Shown here: positions 1 to 9,500 of the stretch, piece after piece
How the letters are laid out: the number at the start of each line of letters is the position of its first letter
Numbering within the stretch: position 1 is the stretch's first letter
Assembly (NCBI GenBank): GCA_046328115.1
Contig: JAXLXE010000003.1
Coordinates: 682,001 to 746,000 of the forward strand
Direction: 5' to 3'
Length of the DNA stretch: 64,000 nt
DNA from: JAXLXE01 sp046328115
GTDB lineage: Bacteria; Chloroflexota; UBA6077; JACCZL01
Position numbers and translations under genes: made by a program
The notes under the pieces: generated by a model
Databases searched by the model: none
What the model was told of the DNA's origin: nothing
The model's input: only the letters and a program-made list of their open reading frames with translations

Positions 1-195
1 AGAACCGGAGCCATGCTCCGGTGCGTCACAAAATGCACGCGGTGGATCGCGCTCGCCCTTTCGAGGGAGGGTGCGACCAGATTGACGAAACGTTGTCGCA
101 CGGGTTGACGGAAGAGCGGCGACGGAGCGACCATAACGCGGTCACTTCGTTACTTATGTTCGACAACCCGTATCAAACTCGTCAGGAGGTCGCCC

Positions 196-1533
196 ATGGT
201 GCGTAGATTCCTGTTCGCCGCGGTACTGCTCGGTGCGCTCGCCCTTGCGCTCATGCCGGGCCAGCAGCAGGCGGAAGCCCAGAACTGCTACGGCACTGGC
301 TTCTGCATCAATAACCAGGCGTTCCTGGGCTACTACAACGGCCGCGGTCAGGAGAAGTCTCTGGGCTTCCCAATCTCCAACGAATTCACGCTGGAAGGCT
401 TCCAGGTTCAGATCTTCCAGCGCGTGGTGCTGCAGTTGAACCAGGGCAATGTGGCCCGCCTGAACCTGCTGGATCAGGGCATCATGCCGCTGACCCGGGC
501 CAACGCCTCCGTCTTCCCGGGGCCGGACCCGGCGCTGGCATCCCAGGCACCGGCGGTCGGCAGCGGAAACTACGCCTCTGCCATGGTGGAATTCGTGCGG
601 CAGGTCTCGCCCAACAGCTTCAACAACCTGCCGGTGGGGTTCTTCAACAAGTTCATGGAGACGGTACCGCCGCAGCCGGGCGCCAACAACGACATCATGA
701 CGCTGCTGAATCTGGAGATCTGGGGCGCGCCGACATCTCGGCCGGTCGCCGACCCGGGGAACGGCGGCTTCATCTACCAGCGGTATCAGCGCGGGATCAT
801 GCACTACCAGGACTCCTGCAAATGCACCGAGGGTATCCTGATCGGCGAGTACTTCAAGTCCATCCTGACCGGTGTGAATCTGCCCGGTGACCTGGAAGCG
901 GACATGCGGAGCACCCGCTACTACCGCCAGTACGACCCGGCCGCGGGCAACGCCGTGGCGCGCCCGGACCAGCTCCAGAACACCAACCTGACCAATGCCT
1001 TCGGGAACATCAGCGTACCGGCGCAGCCACGTGGGACGCCGCCGCCGGCCGCCACGACCGCGCCCGCGGGCACGGCAACCGCCACGGCCACGACGACGGC
1101 CGCGGGCCCACAGGTCAACATCCAGATCAATGACTCGCGCATCGACCCTGGCCAGAAGATCGAGGTCACCGTGATCGCCAACTCGGCGGACGGCCTGGAC
1201 TGGATCCAGTGGGAGGGCCTCACCGAGTCCAAAGTCAATGAGAACGATAACAAGGACAAGGACCAGGATCCCGAGCTGGCTCGGAAGGAGTTTGACTGCG
1301 ACAAGCGCCCTGCCTGCGCCAACGTGTGGACGGTGGCGCCGACGAAGCCGGGCGAGTACATCCTGCGGGCGCGTGCCCGAGATCTCAAGCAGAACCGCTC
1401 CGAGTGGGTCACCACATCGCTGCGGGTCCGCTCTGGCCCCACGCCCACGGCAACCGTGACCACCACCCCGGCTCCGGGCGTGACGGGCACGCCTACCGCC
1501 ACCCCGATCCCGCCGGTGCCTGCACCGCGATAA
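196..1533 (+). CDS. Secreted protein with LGFP-like N-terminus and Pro/Thr-rich linkers
   Basis: The 445-residue product starts with a typical Sec signal peptide (residues 1-28, cleavage likely after AEA). The mature N-terminus carries an LGFP-like stretch (around residues 48-66) as seen in cell-surface proteins of GC-rich bacteria. A low-complexity Ala/Thr/Pro linker lies near residues 275-305, an Ig-like beta-rich segment follows (about 310-415), and the C-terminus is again Thr/Pro-rich. It is probably exported and loosely wall-associated. I cannot assign an activity. An AGGAGGT Shine-Dalgarno lies at about 184-190, just before the ATG. A perfect hairpin follows the stop codon. Confidence 0.8.
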   Translation: MVRRFLFAAVLLGALALALMPGQQQAEAQNCYGTGFCINNQAFLGYYNGRGQEKSLGFPISNEFTLEGFQVQIFQRVVLQLNQGNVARLNLLDQGIMPLTRANASVFPGPDPALASQAPAVGSGNYASAMVEFVRQVSPNSFNNLPVGFFNKFMETVPPQPGANNDIMTLLNLEIWGAPTSRPVADPGNGGFIYQRYQRGIMHYQDSCKCTEGILIGEYFKSILTGVNLPGDLEADMRSTRYYRQYDPAAGNAVARPDQLQNTNLTNAFGNISVPAQPRGTPPPAATTAPAGTATATATTTAAGPQVNIQINDSRIDPGQKIEVTVIANSADGLDWIQWEGLTESKVNENDNKDKDQDPELARKEFDCDKRPACANVWTVAPTKPGEYILRARARDLKQNRSEWVTTSLRVRSGPTPTATVTTTPAPGVTGTPTATPIPPVPAPR

Positions 1534-1551
1534 TCGCGCGCGTTTCTGGAC

Positions 1552-1576
1552 GGGTGGCCCGCGATGCGGGCCACCC
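1552..1576 (+). terminator. Hairpin terminator after the secreted protein gene
   Basis: A perfect 11-bp inverted repeat (arms 1552-1562 and 1566-1576) with a 3-nt GAT loop begins 18 nt after the stop codon. There is no T-run behind it, so it is a terminator-like hairpin rather than a textbook intrinsic terminator. Confidence 0.55.
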
Positions 1577-1724
1577 GCCTCAGCGCGATCCGGACGCCAG
1601 CCACTCCACGAGCGTCATCCAGTCACCGCGCAACACGGTGGGCCTGCTTCGATACGCACGGTCACGGGCCTTGTCCGTGACCGTTCCGTCAGCGCGCTTG
1701 GACCTCGTTATCCGCGGGTGCTCA

Positions 1725-2351
1725 TCAGCGCTCGCCGCCCGGGTCAGTGCTTGACGGCGCAATCACCTGCCAGACGAGGTCCACGGCCGCCTCGGCCCAG
1801 TCATCCGGGATGGGGTCGCCGCTGACATACCGCCCGTAGAACGCGCCAAAGAGCAGCGCGATCACCGTGTCAACGTCCGTATCCGGCGCGATCTCGCCAC
1901 GGGCACGTGCGTCCAGGAGCAGTGCCCGCACAAGCTGGCGGCGCGGCCGGACCACCGCGTCACGAAACCGCGCGAGGAGGGCCGGATTCTGGCGCTCCTC
2001 AGCCAGGAGGGCGCCGAGAAAACTCACGCCCATCATGGTCTGCATGACGTTGCGCAGCCGCCGGAGATGCTGGATCAAGTCCGCGCGGACGTTGCCGGTC
2101 GGCTCGACCGGGTCCACCTCGCGGAGGTGCGCGATGGCCGCGGTGGCGAGCTCCGCCTTATTGGGCCAGCGAAGATAGAGCGTGGGCTTGCCCACGCGCG
2201 CCTCGGCGGCAATGGCGTCCATGGACATCCTGGCGTACCCACGCTCCGCCAGATGGCGGAGTGTCACGTCCAGGATGAGCTGATCTCGGCCCGGATCGCG
2301 GGGCCGGCCCGGCTTTCGCGGGGAGTTGCTGGAGGATCCGTCACCGATCAC
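1725..2351 (-). CDS. TetR/AcrR family transcriptional regulator
   Basis: This 208-residue protein has the TetR layout: a basic tail with RKPGRPRD, then a helix-turn-helix (about residues 28-70) with the family signature around MDAIAAEARVGKPTLYLRW, and a C-terminal all-helical ligand and dimer domain. It should bind an operator as a dimer and release it when a small molecule binds. The start is GTG with a weak ribosome site. It is divergent from the small gene at 2455, about 100 bp away, and that gene is its most likely target. The ligand is unknown. Confidence 0.88.
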   Translation of the reverse strand: MIGDGSSSNSPRKPGRPRDPGRDQLILDVTLRHLAERGYARMSMDAIAAEARVGKPTLYLRWPNKAELATAAIAHLREVDPVEPTGNVRADLIQHLRRLRNVMQTMMGVSFLGALLAEERQNPALLARFRDAVVRPRRQLVRALLLDARARGEIAPDTDVDTVIALLFGAFYGRYVSGDPIPDDWAEAAVDLVWQVIAPSSTDPGGER

Positions 2352-2454
2352 TTGCGCCAGCCGTTATCTCTATGGGAATACTTTACTGCACTGTTGCGTT
2401 TCATTATTTGACGGCCTCAGCGAGGCGGCCAGTTCCCTCACCTGGAGGTCTCCC

Positions 2455-2691
2455 ATGAGCGGTTCTCTCGGCGACGTTTACCTTGTCCTTCATCTCGCTG
2501 GCGCCCTGCGCTCCCCCATGCTCGATGGATACTACAACGCTCCACGCCACGACGCCCCGGAGGTTGCGGATGAGATCGAGCCGGCCTGGCGCCGGGCCAT
2601 CTCCTCCGTCCTGCTCAGCCTCGGCCGCGTGATCGCCCCGGCATCCTACGAGAAGGCGGCGCTGCGCCTGGCCGACACCGCGGTCCGCTAG
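2455..2691 (+). CDS. Small hypothetical protein (78 aa)
   Basis: An ATG at 2455 preceded by GGAGGT (2444-2449) opens a 78-residue soluble protein. I prefer this start to the longer upstream reading, which has no ribosome site and runs into the TetR promoter region. I do not recognise the family. The gene is flanked by a divergent TetR gene and followed 11 nt later by a strong hairpin, so it looks like a monocistronic unit. Confidence 0.55.
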   Translation: MSGSLGDVYLVLHLAGALRSPMLDGYYNAPRHDAPEVADEIEPAWRRAISSVLLSLGRVIAPASYEKAALRLADTAVR

Positions 2692-2702
2692 ATTTGCTCC
2701 TC

Positions 2703-2727
2703 GGTCCGGGCGGCCTCCGCCCGGACC
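2703..2727 (+). terminator. Hairpin terminator upstream of fabD
   Basis: Perfect 11-bp inverted repeat, arms 2703-2713 and 2717-2727, loop CCT, followed by a mildly T-rich stretch (CCTTTGCTTT). It separates the small gene from the fab cluster. Confidence 0.65.
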
Positions 2728-2772
2728 GGACCTTTGCTTTCGCAATCTCGCTCGCGCGGCCTACGAATTGGC

Positions 2773-2801
2773 TTCCCACCAGGGGGAGCATCACCTATAA
2801 T
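2773..2801 (+). promoter_or_regulatory. Putative promoter of fabD
   Basis: An exact -10 hexamer TATAAT at 2796-2801 lies 59 nt before the fabD ATG. The best -35 candidate at 17-nt spacing is TTCCCA (2773-2778), which is poor, so only the -10 element is convincing. Confidence 0.45.
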
Positions 2802-2860
2802 CGAGCCCACGGGTCACCAGCACGAGGCCAGGCTGGGTCCCACGGGGTGCAAGAGAAACC

Positions 2861-3829
2861 ATGATCGGTACGCTACCCAGCGACGAGCGGGTGGCTTTCG
2901 TCTTCCCCGGGCAGGGCTCCCAGTACGTGGGCATGGGGAAGTCCCTCTACGACGCCTCGGATGCGGCGCGCCGCGTCTTCGACCAGGCAAACCAGATCCT
3001 GGGCTTCAGCCTCACCCGCCTGATGTTCGAGGGCCCCGGCGACGAGCTCGAGGACACCATCAATGCCCAGCCGGCGGTCCTGACCTTCAGCATCGCCTGC
3101 CTGGCTGCCCTCCGCGAGAAGTGCGCGGAGCTCGGCAAAGCCTTCTCGCCGGTGTTCGTCGCGGGCCACAGCCTTGGCGAATACAGCGCGCTCGTGGCGG
3201 CGGGAGTCCTGGATTTCGGCGACGCGCTCCTGCTGGTTCGCGAGCGCGGCCGGCTGATGAAGGAGAGCGGTGACTCGCGCCCTGGCGGCATGGCAGCGGT
3301 GGTTGGGCTCTCGCGAGACCAGCTTCAGGGCATCTGCGATGAGGCGGCCAACCACGGCGTGCTCGCGCTGGCGAACTCCAACGCCCCAGACCAGATGGTG
3401 ATCTCCGGCGAGCTCGCGGCCCTGGACCGTGCCGTGGCACTGGCCCGCGACGCGGGCGCGAAGGCGGTGGTACCGCTTCGGATCAGCATTGCCTCACATT
3501 CGCCGCTCATGCAGCAGGCCGCGCTCCAGCTCGCCGAGGTGATCGCCGCGCTCAATCTGCGCGACCCAGTGACCCCGATGGTCGCGAGCATCCAGGGCCG
3601 AATCCTCACGTCCGCGGACGAGATCCGCCAGCATCTGGTGGAGCAGCTTGAGCGACCGGTGGAGTGGACGCACTCCGTTGCAGAGATGATCGAGCGAGGT
3701 GTGGGGACCTTTGTCGAGATTGGCCCCGGACGCGTGCTCTCACGCCTGATCAGCCGGATCAGCCGTGATGTCCGCTCGCTTACTCTCGGCGATGCTGAGA
3801 TCGCGAACATCGGAAATGGCGACGCGTAG
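2861..3829 (+). CDS. fabD: Malonyl-CoA:ACP transacylase FabD
   Basis: The 322-residue protein transfers malonyl groups from CoA to acyl carrier protein, the entry step of type II fatty acid synthesis. The oxyanion motif FPGQGSQ is at residues 15-21, and the nucleophile Ser104 sits in GHSLGEY. The partner catalytic His follows in IASHSP (about residue 212). Length is normal for the family. It heads a fab cluster with two ketoacyl-ACP synthase genes downstream. There is no acpP or fabG in the 127-bp gap before the first fabF, which is unusual for a fab operon. Confidence 0.95.
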   Translation: MIGTLPSDERVAFVFPGQGSQYVGMGKSLYDASDAARRVFDQANQILGFSLTRLMFEGPGDELEDTINAQPAVLTFSIACLAALREKCAELGKAFSPVFVAGHSLGEYSALVAAGVLDFGDALLLVRERGRLMKESGDSRPGGMAAVVGLSRDQLQGICDEAANHGVLALANSNAPDQMVISGELAALDRAVALARDAGAKAVVPLRISIASHSPLMQQAALQLAEVIAALNLRDPVTPMVASIQGRILTSADEIRQHLVEQLERPVEWTHSVAEMIERGVGTFVEIGPGRVLSRLISRISRDVRSLTLGDAEIANIGNGDA

Positions 3830-3956
3830 CGTCCGCGCCGGGTAGAATCTCGGTCGCCCCGCCGCCGCTGGCGGGACCGGAGACTGCCGCGGCGGTCTCA
3901 GCCAATCAGGCACACCCATGGTGGGGTCCGGGCAATCGCACCGGCGGAGTTGACAG

Positions 3957-5207
3957 ATGCGGCGCGTGGTAGTCACGGGGCTTGGGGCGGTCACGCCTCT
4001 GGGCAACAGCGTAGCCACCACCTGGGACGGCTTTCTCAACGGTCGCTCTGGTATCGGATCCATCACGCAATTCGACGCCAGCCAGCTTGGCGTCAGGATC
4101 GCCGGCGAGGTCAAGGACTTCACGGCGGACGGCGCGGCGCCGCCGAAGGACCTCCGCCAGTACGACCGCAGCGCCCGATTCGCCATTGTCACCGCTCGAG
4201 AAGCACTCGCGGATAGCGGGATCGAGATCACGCCCGAAAACAGTGAGCGCATCGGCACCGTACTCGGCACCTGCGCTGGCGGCTTCACTCGGCTGGTGGA
4301 CGAGCACACCGTCCTCACCAGCCGTGGCCCGGAACGCGTGGCGCCCATGTTCATCCCCTACTTCCTGGTAGACGCGGCGTCCGGTATCCTCGCGATCAAC
4401 CTGGGGATCCAGGGGCCCAACATGGACGTGACCTCAGCCTGTGCCACCGGTACGCACTCGCTAGGCGAGGCGTTCGAGACCATTCGCCGCGATGATGCGG
4501 ACGTCATGCTAGCGGGCGGCACCGAGGCACCGATCCATCCACTCATCATGTCCGGCTTCATCAACATGAAGGCACTCTCCACACGGAACGACAGCCCATC
4601 CACGGCGAGTCGACCTTTCGATCGCGACCGTGATGGCTTCGTCATTGGCGAAGGCGCCGCGATCCTGGTGCTCGAGGAGCTCGAGCATGCCCGCGCCCGC
4701 CGCGCCAGGATCTACTGTGAGGTCGTCGGATACGGCAGCGGCAACGATGCCTATCACATGGTGGCGCCATCCGAGAATGGGGTGGGCGCCAGCCGAGTGA
4801 TGCGGATGGCACTGCGGAAGGCGGAGAAACACGCCGGCCTGTCGCCCGATGATGTGGACTACATCAACGCCCACGGCAGCTCAACGCCGCTCAACGACAA
4901 GTACGAGACCGCCGCCGCCAAGGACGTGTTCGGTCCGCACGCGCGCGAGATGGTCATGACCTCCACCAAGAGCATGATCGGCCACCTCTTCGGCACCTCG
5001 GGAGCCATCGAGGCTCTGGCCTGTGTGAAGGCCATCGAGACCGGCTGGGTACCCCCCACCATCAACTATGAGACGCCGGACCCGGAGTGCGATCTGGACT
5101 ACGTGCCCAATCAAGCCCGCGAGGTGAAGCCGCGGGCAGCGATGAGCAACAGTTTCGGACTGGGCGGACACAACTCCTGCATCATCTTCCGCCGCTTCAA
5201 CGGATAG
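3957..5207 (+). CDS. fabF: 3-oxoacyl-ACP synthase II (KAS II), first copy
   Basis: The 416-residue protein condenses malonyl-ACP with an acyl-enzyme intermediate. The Cys-His-His triad is complete: Cys162 (VTSACATGTH), His306 (NAHGSSTPLND) and His343 (MIGHLFGTSGA). The N-terminal VVTGLGAVTPLGN motif and the C-terminal SFGLGGHN loop are typical. It starts at ATG 3957. It is followed 48 bp later by a paralogue that shares long motifs, including an identical DPECDLDYVPN segment. The pair looks like a tandem duplication in which both copies keep catalytic residues. Confidence 0.94.
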   Translation: MRRVVVTGLGAVTPLGNSVATTWDGFLNGRSGIGSITQFDASQLGVRIAGEVKDFTADGAAPPKDLRQYDRSARFAIVTAREALADSGIEITPENSERIGTVLGTCAGGFTRLVDEHTVLTSRGPERVAPMFIPYFLVDAASGILAINLGIQGPNMDVTSACATGTHSLGEAFETIRRDDADVMLAGGTEAPIHPLIMSGFINMKALSTRNDSPSTASRPFDRDRDGFVIGEGAAILVLEELEHARARRARIYCEVVGYGSGNDAYHMVAPSENGVGASRVMRMALRKAEKHAGLSPDDVDYINAHGSSTPLNDKYETAAAKDVFGPHAREMVMTSTKSMIGHLFGTSGAIEALACVKAIETGWVPPTINYETPDPECDLDYVPNQAREVKPRAAMSNSFGLGGHNSCIIFRRFNG

Positions 5208-5255
5208 ACCTATCTCCATTGTGCCGGGCCGCGCTCGGCATCCCAGGACACGTGC

Positions 5256-6503
5256 ATGCCGCAAGATGATCGAATAGTCGTCACCGGACTCGGGGCCGTC
5301 ACACCCATTGGCAACGACGTGTCCAGCTTCTGGAGCAATCTCCTCGCCGGCACCAGCGGCGTGGGCAAGGTCACCCTCTTCGACGCTTCAGCCTTACCAG
5401 TGCAGATCGCTGCCGAGGTGAAGGGCTTTGATCCGCGGCTGCACATGGACGCCAAGGTGGCCCGCCGCGTCAGCCGCTTCACGCAGTTCTCCGTAGCGGC
5501 CAGCCGGATGGCGCTCGAGGACTCAGGTCTGCAGGTCACGGACGCGAACCGGTATGACGTGGGCGTGATGGTCGCCACCGGGGGCGGCGGCGCCGTGGAG
5601 ACCGCCAATGAGACCGTGAACCTGATTCAGCGCGGTCCGGACAAGGTGAACCCACTGTTCGTCTCCGCCATGATCTCAAACATGGCGGCCTGCCAGGTCT
5701 CCATCGAGTTCGGACTACGCGGCCCGGCCGTCACCAGCATCGCCGCGTGTGCCGCCGGGGTGTATGCGCTCTACGAGGCCTACCACTGCCTGAAGCGGGG
5801 CGACGCCCAGGCGCTGCTCGCCGGCGGTACGGAGGCCGGCATCATCGCGCTCTCGTACATCTCACTGGGACGCATGGGCGCGCTCTCACGGCGAAACGAC
5901 GATCCCACCAGAGCCAGCAGACCATTTGATCGCGATCGTGACGGCTTCGTATTCGGCGAGGGCGCGTGCGTCCTGATGCTGGAAAGGCTGGAGCACGCTC
6001 GCGCGCGCGGCGCCCGCATCTACGCTGAGCTTGCCGGCGTGGCACACAACAGCGACGCCTTTCACATCACCGCCCCGGAGCCAACGGGCGAGGCAGCCTC
6101 GCTCTGCATGCAGAAGGCCATTCGCATGGCCGGCCTCTCCCCCGACGAGGTGGAGTACATCTGTGCCCATGGAACCGGCACGCCGCTAAACGACGCTTCC
6201 GAGACGCGCGCGATCAAGCGGGCGATCGGAGACCGCGCGTACCGCGTGCCAATCTCATCGCCAAAGTCCATGGTGGGTCACTTGCTGGGGGCGGCGGGCG
6301 GCATCTCCGCCGTGGCCAGTGTGCTCGCGCTGCAGCATGGGATCCTCCCACCCACCACAAATCTGGACAACCCGGACCCGGAGTGCGATCTAGACTACGT
6401 GCCCAACGTGGCGCGGAAGCAGCACATCAGCAACGCCGTCGTCAACGGGTTTGGCTTCGGTGGCCAGAACGCGGTCGCTGTGTTCCGCGCCTTCGAGGAA
6501 TAG
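5256..6503 (+). CDS. fabF: 3-oxoacyl-ACP synthase II (KAS II), second copy
   Basis: This 415-residue paralogue of the preceding gene has its own complete triad: Cys165 (SIAACAAGVY), His305 (CAHGTGTPLND) and His342 (MVGHLLGAAGG). Because the Cys is present it is not a chain-length factor of the KS/CLF type. Differences around the active-site Cys (AACAAG instead of SACATG) suggest altered acyl-chain preference. It ends 3 bp before the convergent end of the kinase-sulfatase fusion gene. Confidence 0.93.
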   Translation: MPQDDRIVVTGLGAVTPIGNDVSSFWSNLLAGTSGVGKVTLFDASALPVQIAAEVKGFDPRLHMDAKVARRVSRFTQFSVAASRMALEDSGLQVTDANRYDVGVMVATGGGGAVETANETVNLIQRGPDKVNPLFVSAMISNMAACQVSIEFGLRGPAVTSIAACAAGVYALYEAYHCLKRGDAQALLAGGTEAGIIALSYISLGRMGALSRRNDDPTRASRPFDRDRDGFVFGEGACVLMLERLEHARARGARIYAELAGVAHNSDAFHITAPEPTGEAASLCMQKAIRMAGLSPDEVEYICAHGTGTPLNDASETRAIKRAIGDRAYRVPISSPKSMVGHLLGAAGGISAVASVLALQHGILPPTTNLDNPDPECDLDYVPNVARKQHISNAVVNGFGFGGQNAVAVFRAFEE

Positions 6504-6506
6504 CGC

Positions 6507-9500
6507 CTAGTTCGGGTTGGTCGCGCGCCACTGCTCCAGCGCGCGCATCAACCTGGCCACCACGCGGGGCTCGTCAAGCGACCGATCGGTCAGCTCGTTC
6601 GGATCGGCTGAGAGATTGTAGAGTCGGCGAGATCCGTCAACCGGCGAGAAGATCAGCTTCCACTGACCGTCGGTCGCCGCGAATTGAGACTGGTCTTCGA
6701 GCTCAGATACCAGTGTCCGGTCCAGCCGTCGGCCGTCACCGCTCATCAAGCCAACCAGGCTCCGACCCTCGAGCGAGACCGGGGCCGGCAATCCCAACAC
6801 GTCCATCAGGGTGGGGAGCACGTCCAGAGTCGAGGCCGGCGCAGAGACCAACCGCCCGTCTGGCAGACGCCCGGGATAGGTCACCAGCAGCGGCACCCGT
6901 GTCTCGGCGTTGAAGAGGCTGGTGCCGTTGAGCCAGGCGTCGTGTTCGGCAAAGCTCTGGCCGTGGTCCGCGGTTAAGATCACCACGGTACTTCGATCAA
7001 TGCCCAACGAGGCCAGCCGCCGAACCAGGCGTCCGATCTCCTGATCGGTGAACGCGATTTCACCATCGTAGAGCCCGACCAGGTGATTGACCTGGGCGGC
7101 GGATAGCTGGGCGCCCGCTTCAATTCGCCGAATCGTCGCCAACGACCCATCAGGACAATCTGAGCCGCAGCCCGCTGCCTGGCTGGGCGCGAAGGCTGGT
7201 GGCGGCGCGAACGGCTCGTGCGGATCAAAGTAGTGCACCCACAGCAGGAAGGGTGAGCCGACGTGCTCTTCGATCCACGCGATCGCGGCGTCCGTGGTCA
7301 CATCAGCGCGGCTCTCCAGCGCCTCATCCATGGGTTGGCTTCCCCCCAACGCCGCGTTCATCGCGCCGGGCACGGCAAGGTAGGCTTTGAGGCGTTCATA
7401 CGTCGCGGCAAGAGCCTGTGACTGGTTACCAGTGAGATATTCCGGGCGGTTGATGGTGAGATCGAGGTAGTCGTGAAAGCCTCGGTCCAGACCGGAGTAC
7501 GCGGGCTCAAATCCGGCCCAGCTATACACCGCGCCCGTCCGATACCCGCGGTCAGCCAGGAGCTGGGGCAGGCTGAACACACCAGGGTCAAGCTGGTCCA
7601 CCAGATCGTGGCGAATCCCGTGCGCGGTGCCAGACCGCCCAGTGAACAGGCCGGCGTGTGCCGCGCTGGAGTTCGGCTGCGGCGTGAACGCGTTGGCAAA
7701 GAGGCTGCCCGAGCGTGCCAGCGCATCGATGGACGGCGTGCGCCCTGACGGGTATCCGTACGCCCCGAGATGGTCAGCGCGCAGCCCGGTCACCGTGATC
7801 ACTAGGACGTTCGGCCGAACGGATGTGGGGGCAATGCTAGGATCGCCCCGCGCGTCGAAACTGACCCCGCCAACAGGGCCCCGCGTGGGCTCAGCCGGGG
7901 GCCGCGCCGACGCCGAGCGCGGGGTCGTGGCGCGGCGCGTCGCTGTCGCGGCGGTGGCCGCGGGCACATCCGCTAGCTGGTGGCTGAGCTGATCTCGTCC
8001 CACGAGCACCGTGGCGCTGCTCAGCATCGCGACGAGCGCGAGCGACGCGGCACGTCGGGAACCGGCGACAGTTGGTGCACGTAGTCGCGTGCGCGCAAAG
8101 TCGATCAATCCGGCCGTCCCCAAGGCCAGCCCAAGCGCGCCAACGCCGATGAAGGTGACCGGCGCGATGGACTCCAACCAGGCATTCTCGCCCTCACGAG
8201 AGAACAGTTGGGTCCATCGATACGCCACCAGCGCACCCAGCACCACGCACCCGGGCGGCACGAGCAGAGAGGTCAGCCGCAAACGGGACAGCGGGCGACG
8301 CGAAAGCCGCGCGCCAAACCACAGCAGCAGGGCGCCAGATGCGCCGAGCGTCGCGAACACCGCGGCGTCGATCAACACCGCGTAGCCAAACACATCGAGA
8401 AATCCCAGCGGCCTGCGCATGACTGCCGCGGCAAGTGTGGATTCCGCCGTGCCGGCCATCGCACCGAGCAGTGCCCCCACCACCGCCCCACGCCGCAACA
8501 GTGCGCCGATGCCGGCGCTGAGGACCGGCGCTGCCTCGAGAGGCCGCTCCGACCCCCGCCCTGCCGGCCGCGGCGGGAGGTAGGGCAGTGTTATCTCAAA
8601 ACGGCTGCCCGCCCCCAGCTCGCTATCCACGCGGATCTCTCCACCGTGGGCCACCACTAGCTCGCGCGCAATTGTCAGCCCCAGACCGCTCCCGCCGGCC
8701 CGTCGAGATCTCGCCCGGTCCGCGCGGTAGAAGCGTTCAAAGATATGCTGCCGATCTTCTTCGCTCATCCCAACGCCGGAATCGGTGACCACCACGTGTC
8801 CCACCGCGCCGTCACCCCAGACCAGCACGCGCACGGAGCCGCCCGCCGGCGTGTAGGCCAGGGCATTCCGGATGATGTTGGCGACCACCTGACGGATCCG
8901 TCCCGCGTCAGCCACGAGTGACCTCGGCAGCGGCCTTCGATCGATGGTCAAGCTCACCTGGCTCGCGATCGCGCGCGGCCGGAACGCCTGCACCTCCCAC
9001 GCCACCACTTCAGCCAGGTCTATCTCCTCGAGGTGCAGCGGGAGCTGGCGAGCCTCCGCCAGCGAGAGCTCCTGCAGGTCATCGATGAGCCGCGTCAACT
9101 GCATCATCTCGCGGTGAATCGTCGCCAGCGTATCGGCGTCTGCCTGGACCACGCCGTCCTGGATCGCCTCCACGTAGCCCCGGATGCTGGACAGCGGCGT
9201 GCGTAGCTCATGCGCGATATCGCTGACCATCGACTTCCGCAGGGTCTCTACCCGCGCCAGCGACAGTGCCAGCGCGTTGAACGCGTCCGCCAGCGCTCCC
9301 ACCTCCCCACCCACGGAGGTCACGATTCGCTGGTCTAGCTGCCCTCGCTCCATGCGGCGCGCGGCGCGGGTCAGAGCCTCGATGGGGCCAGCGAGCCACC
9401 GCGCCAGCCCCAGGCTGAGGGCGACAGCCGCGAGCAGTCCAATGCCCACCGCCCACGCCAGATACCCCTTGAGCGCATCCAGGAAGATCTGCCCGCGCGC

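Noticed and set aside
3957..6503. KS/CLF pair of a type II polyketide synthase
   Set aside because: The second protein keeps the active-site Cys (Cys165); a chain-length factor would have Gln or another residue. No other PKS genes are nearby.
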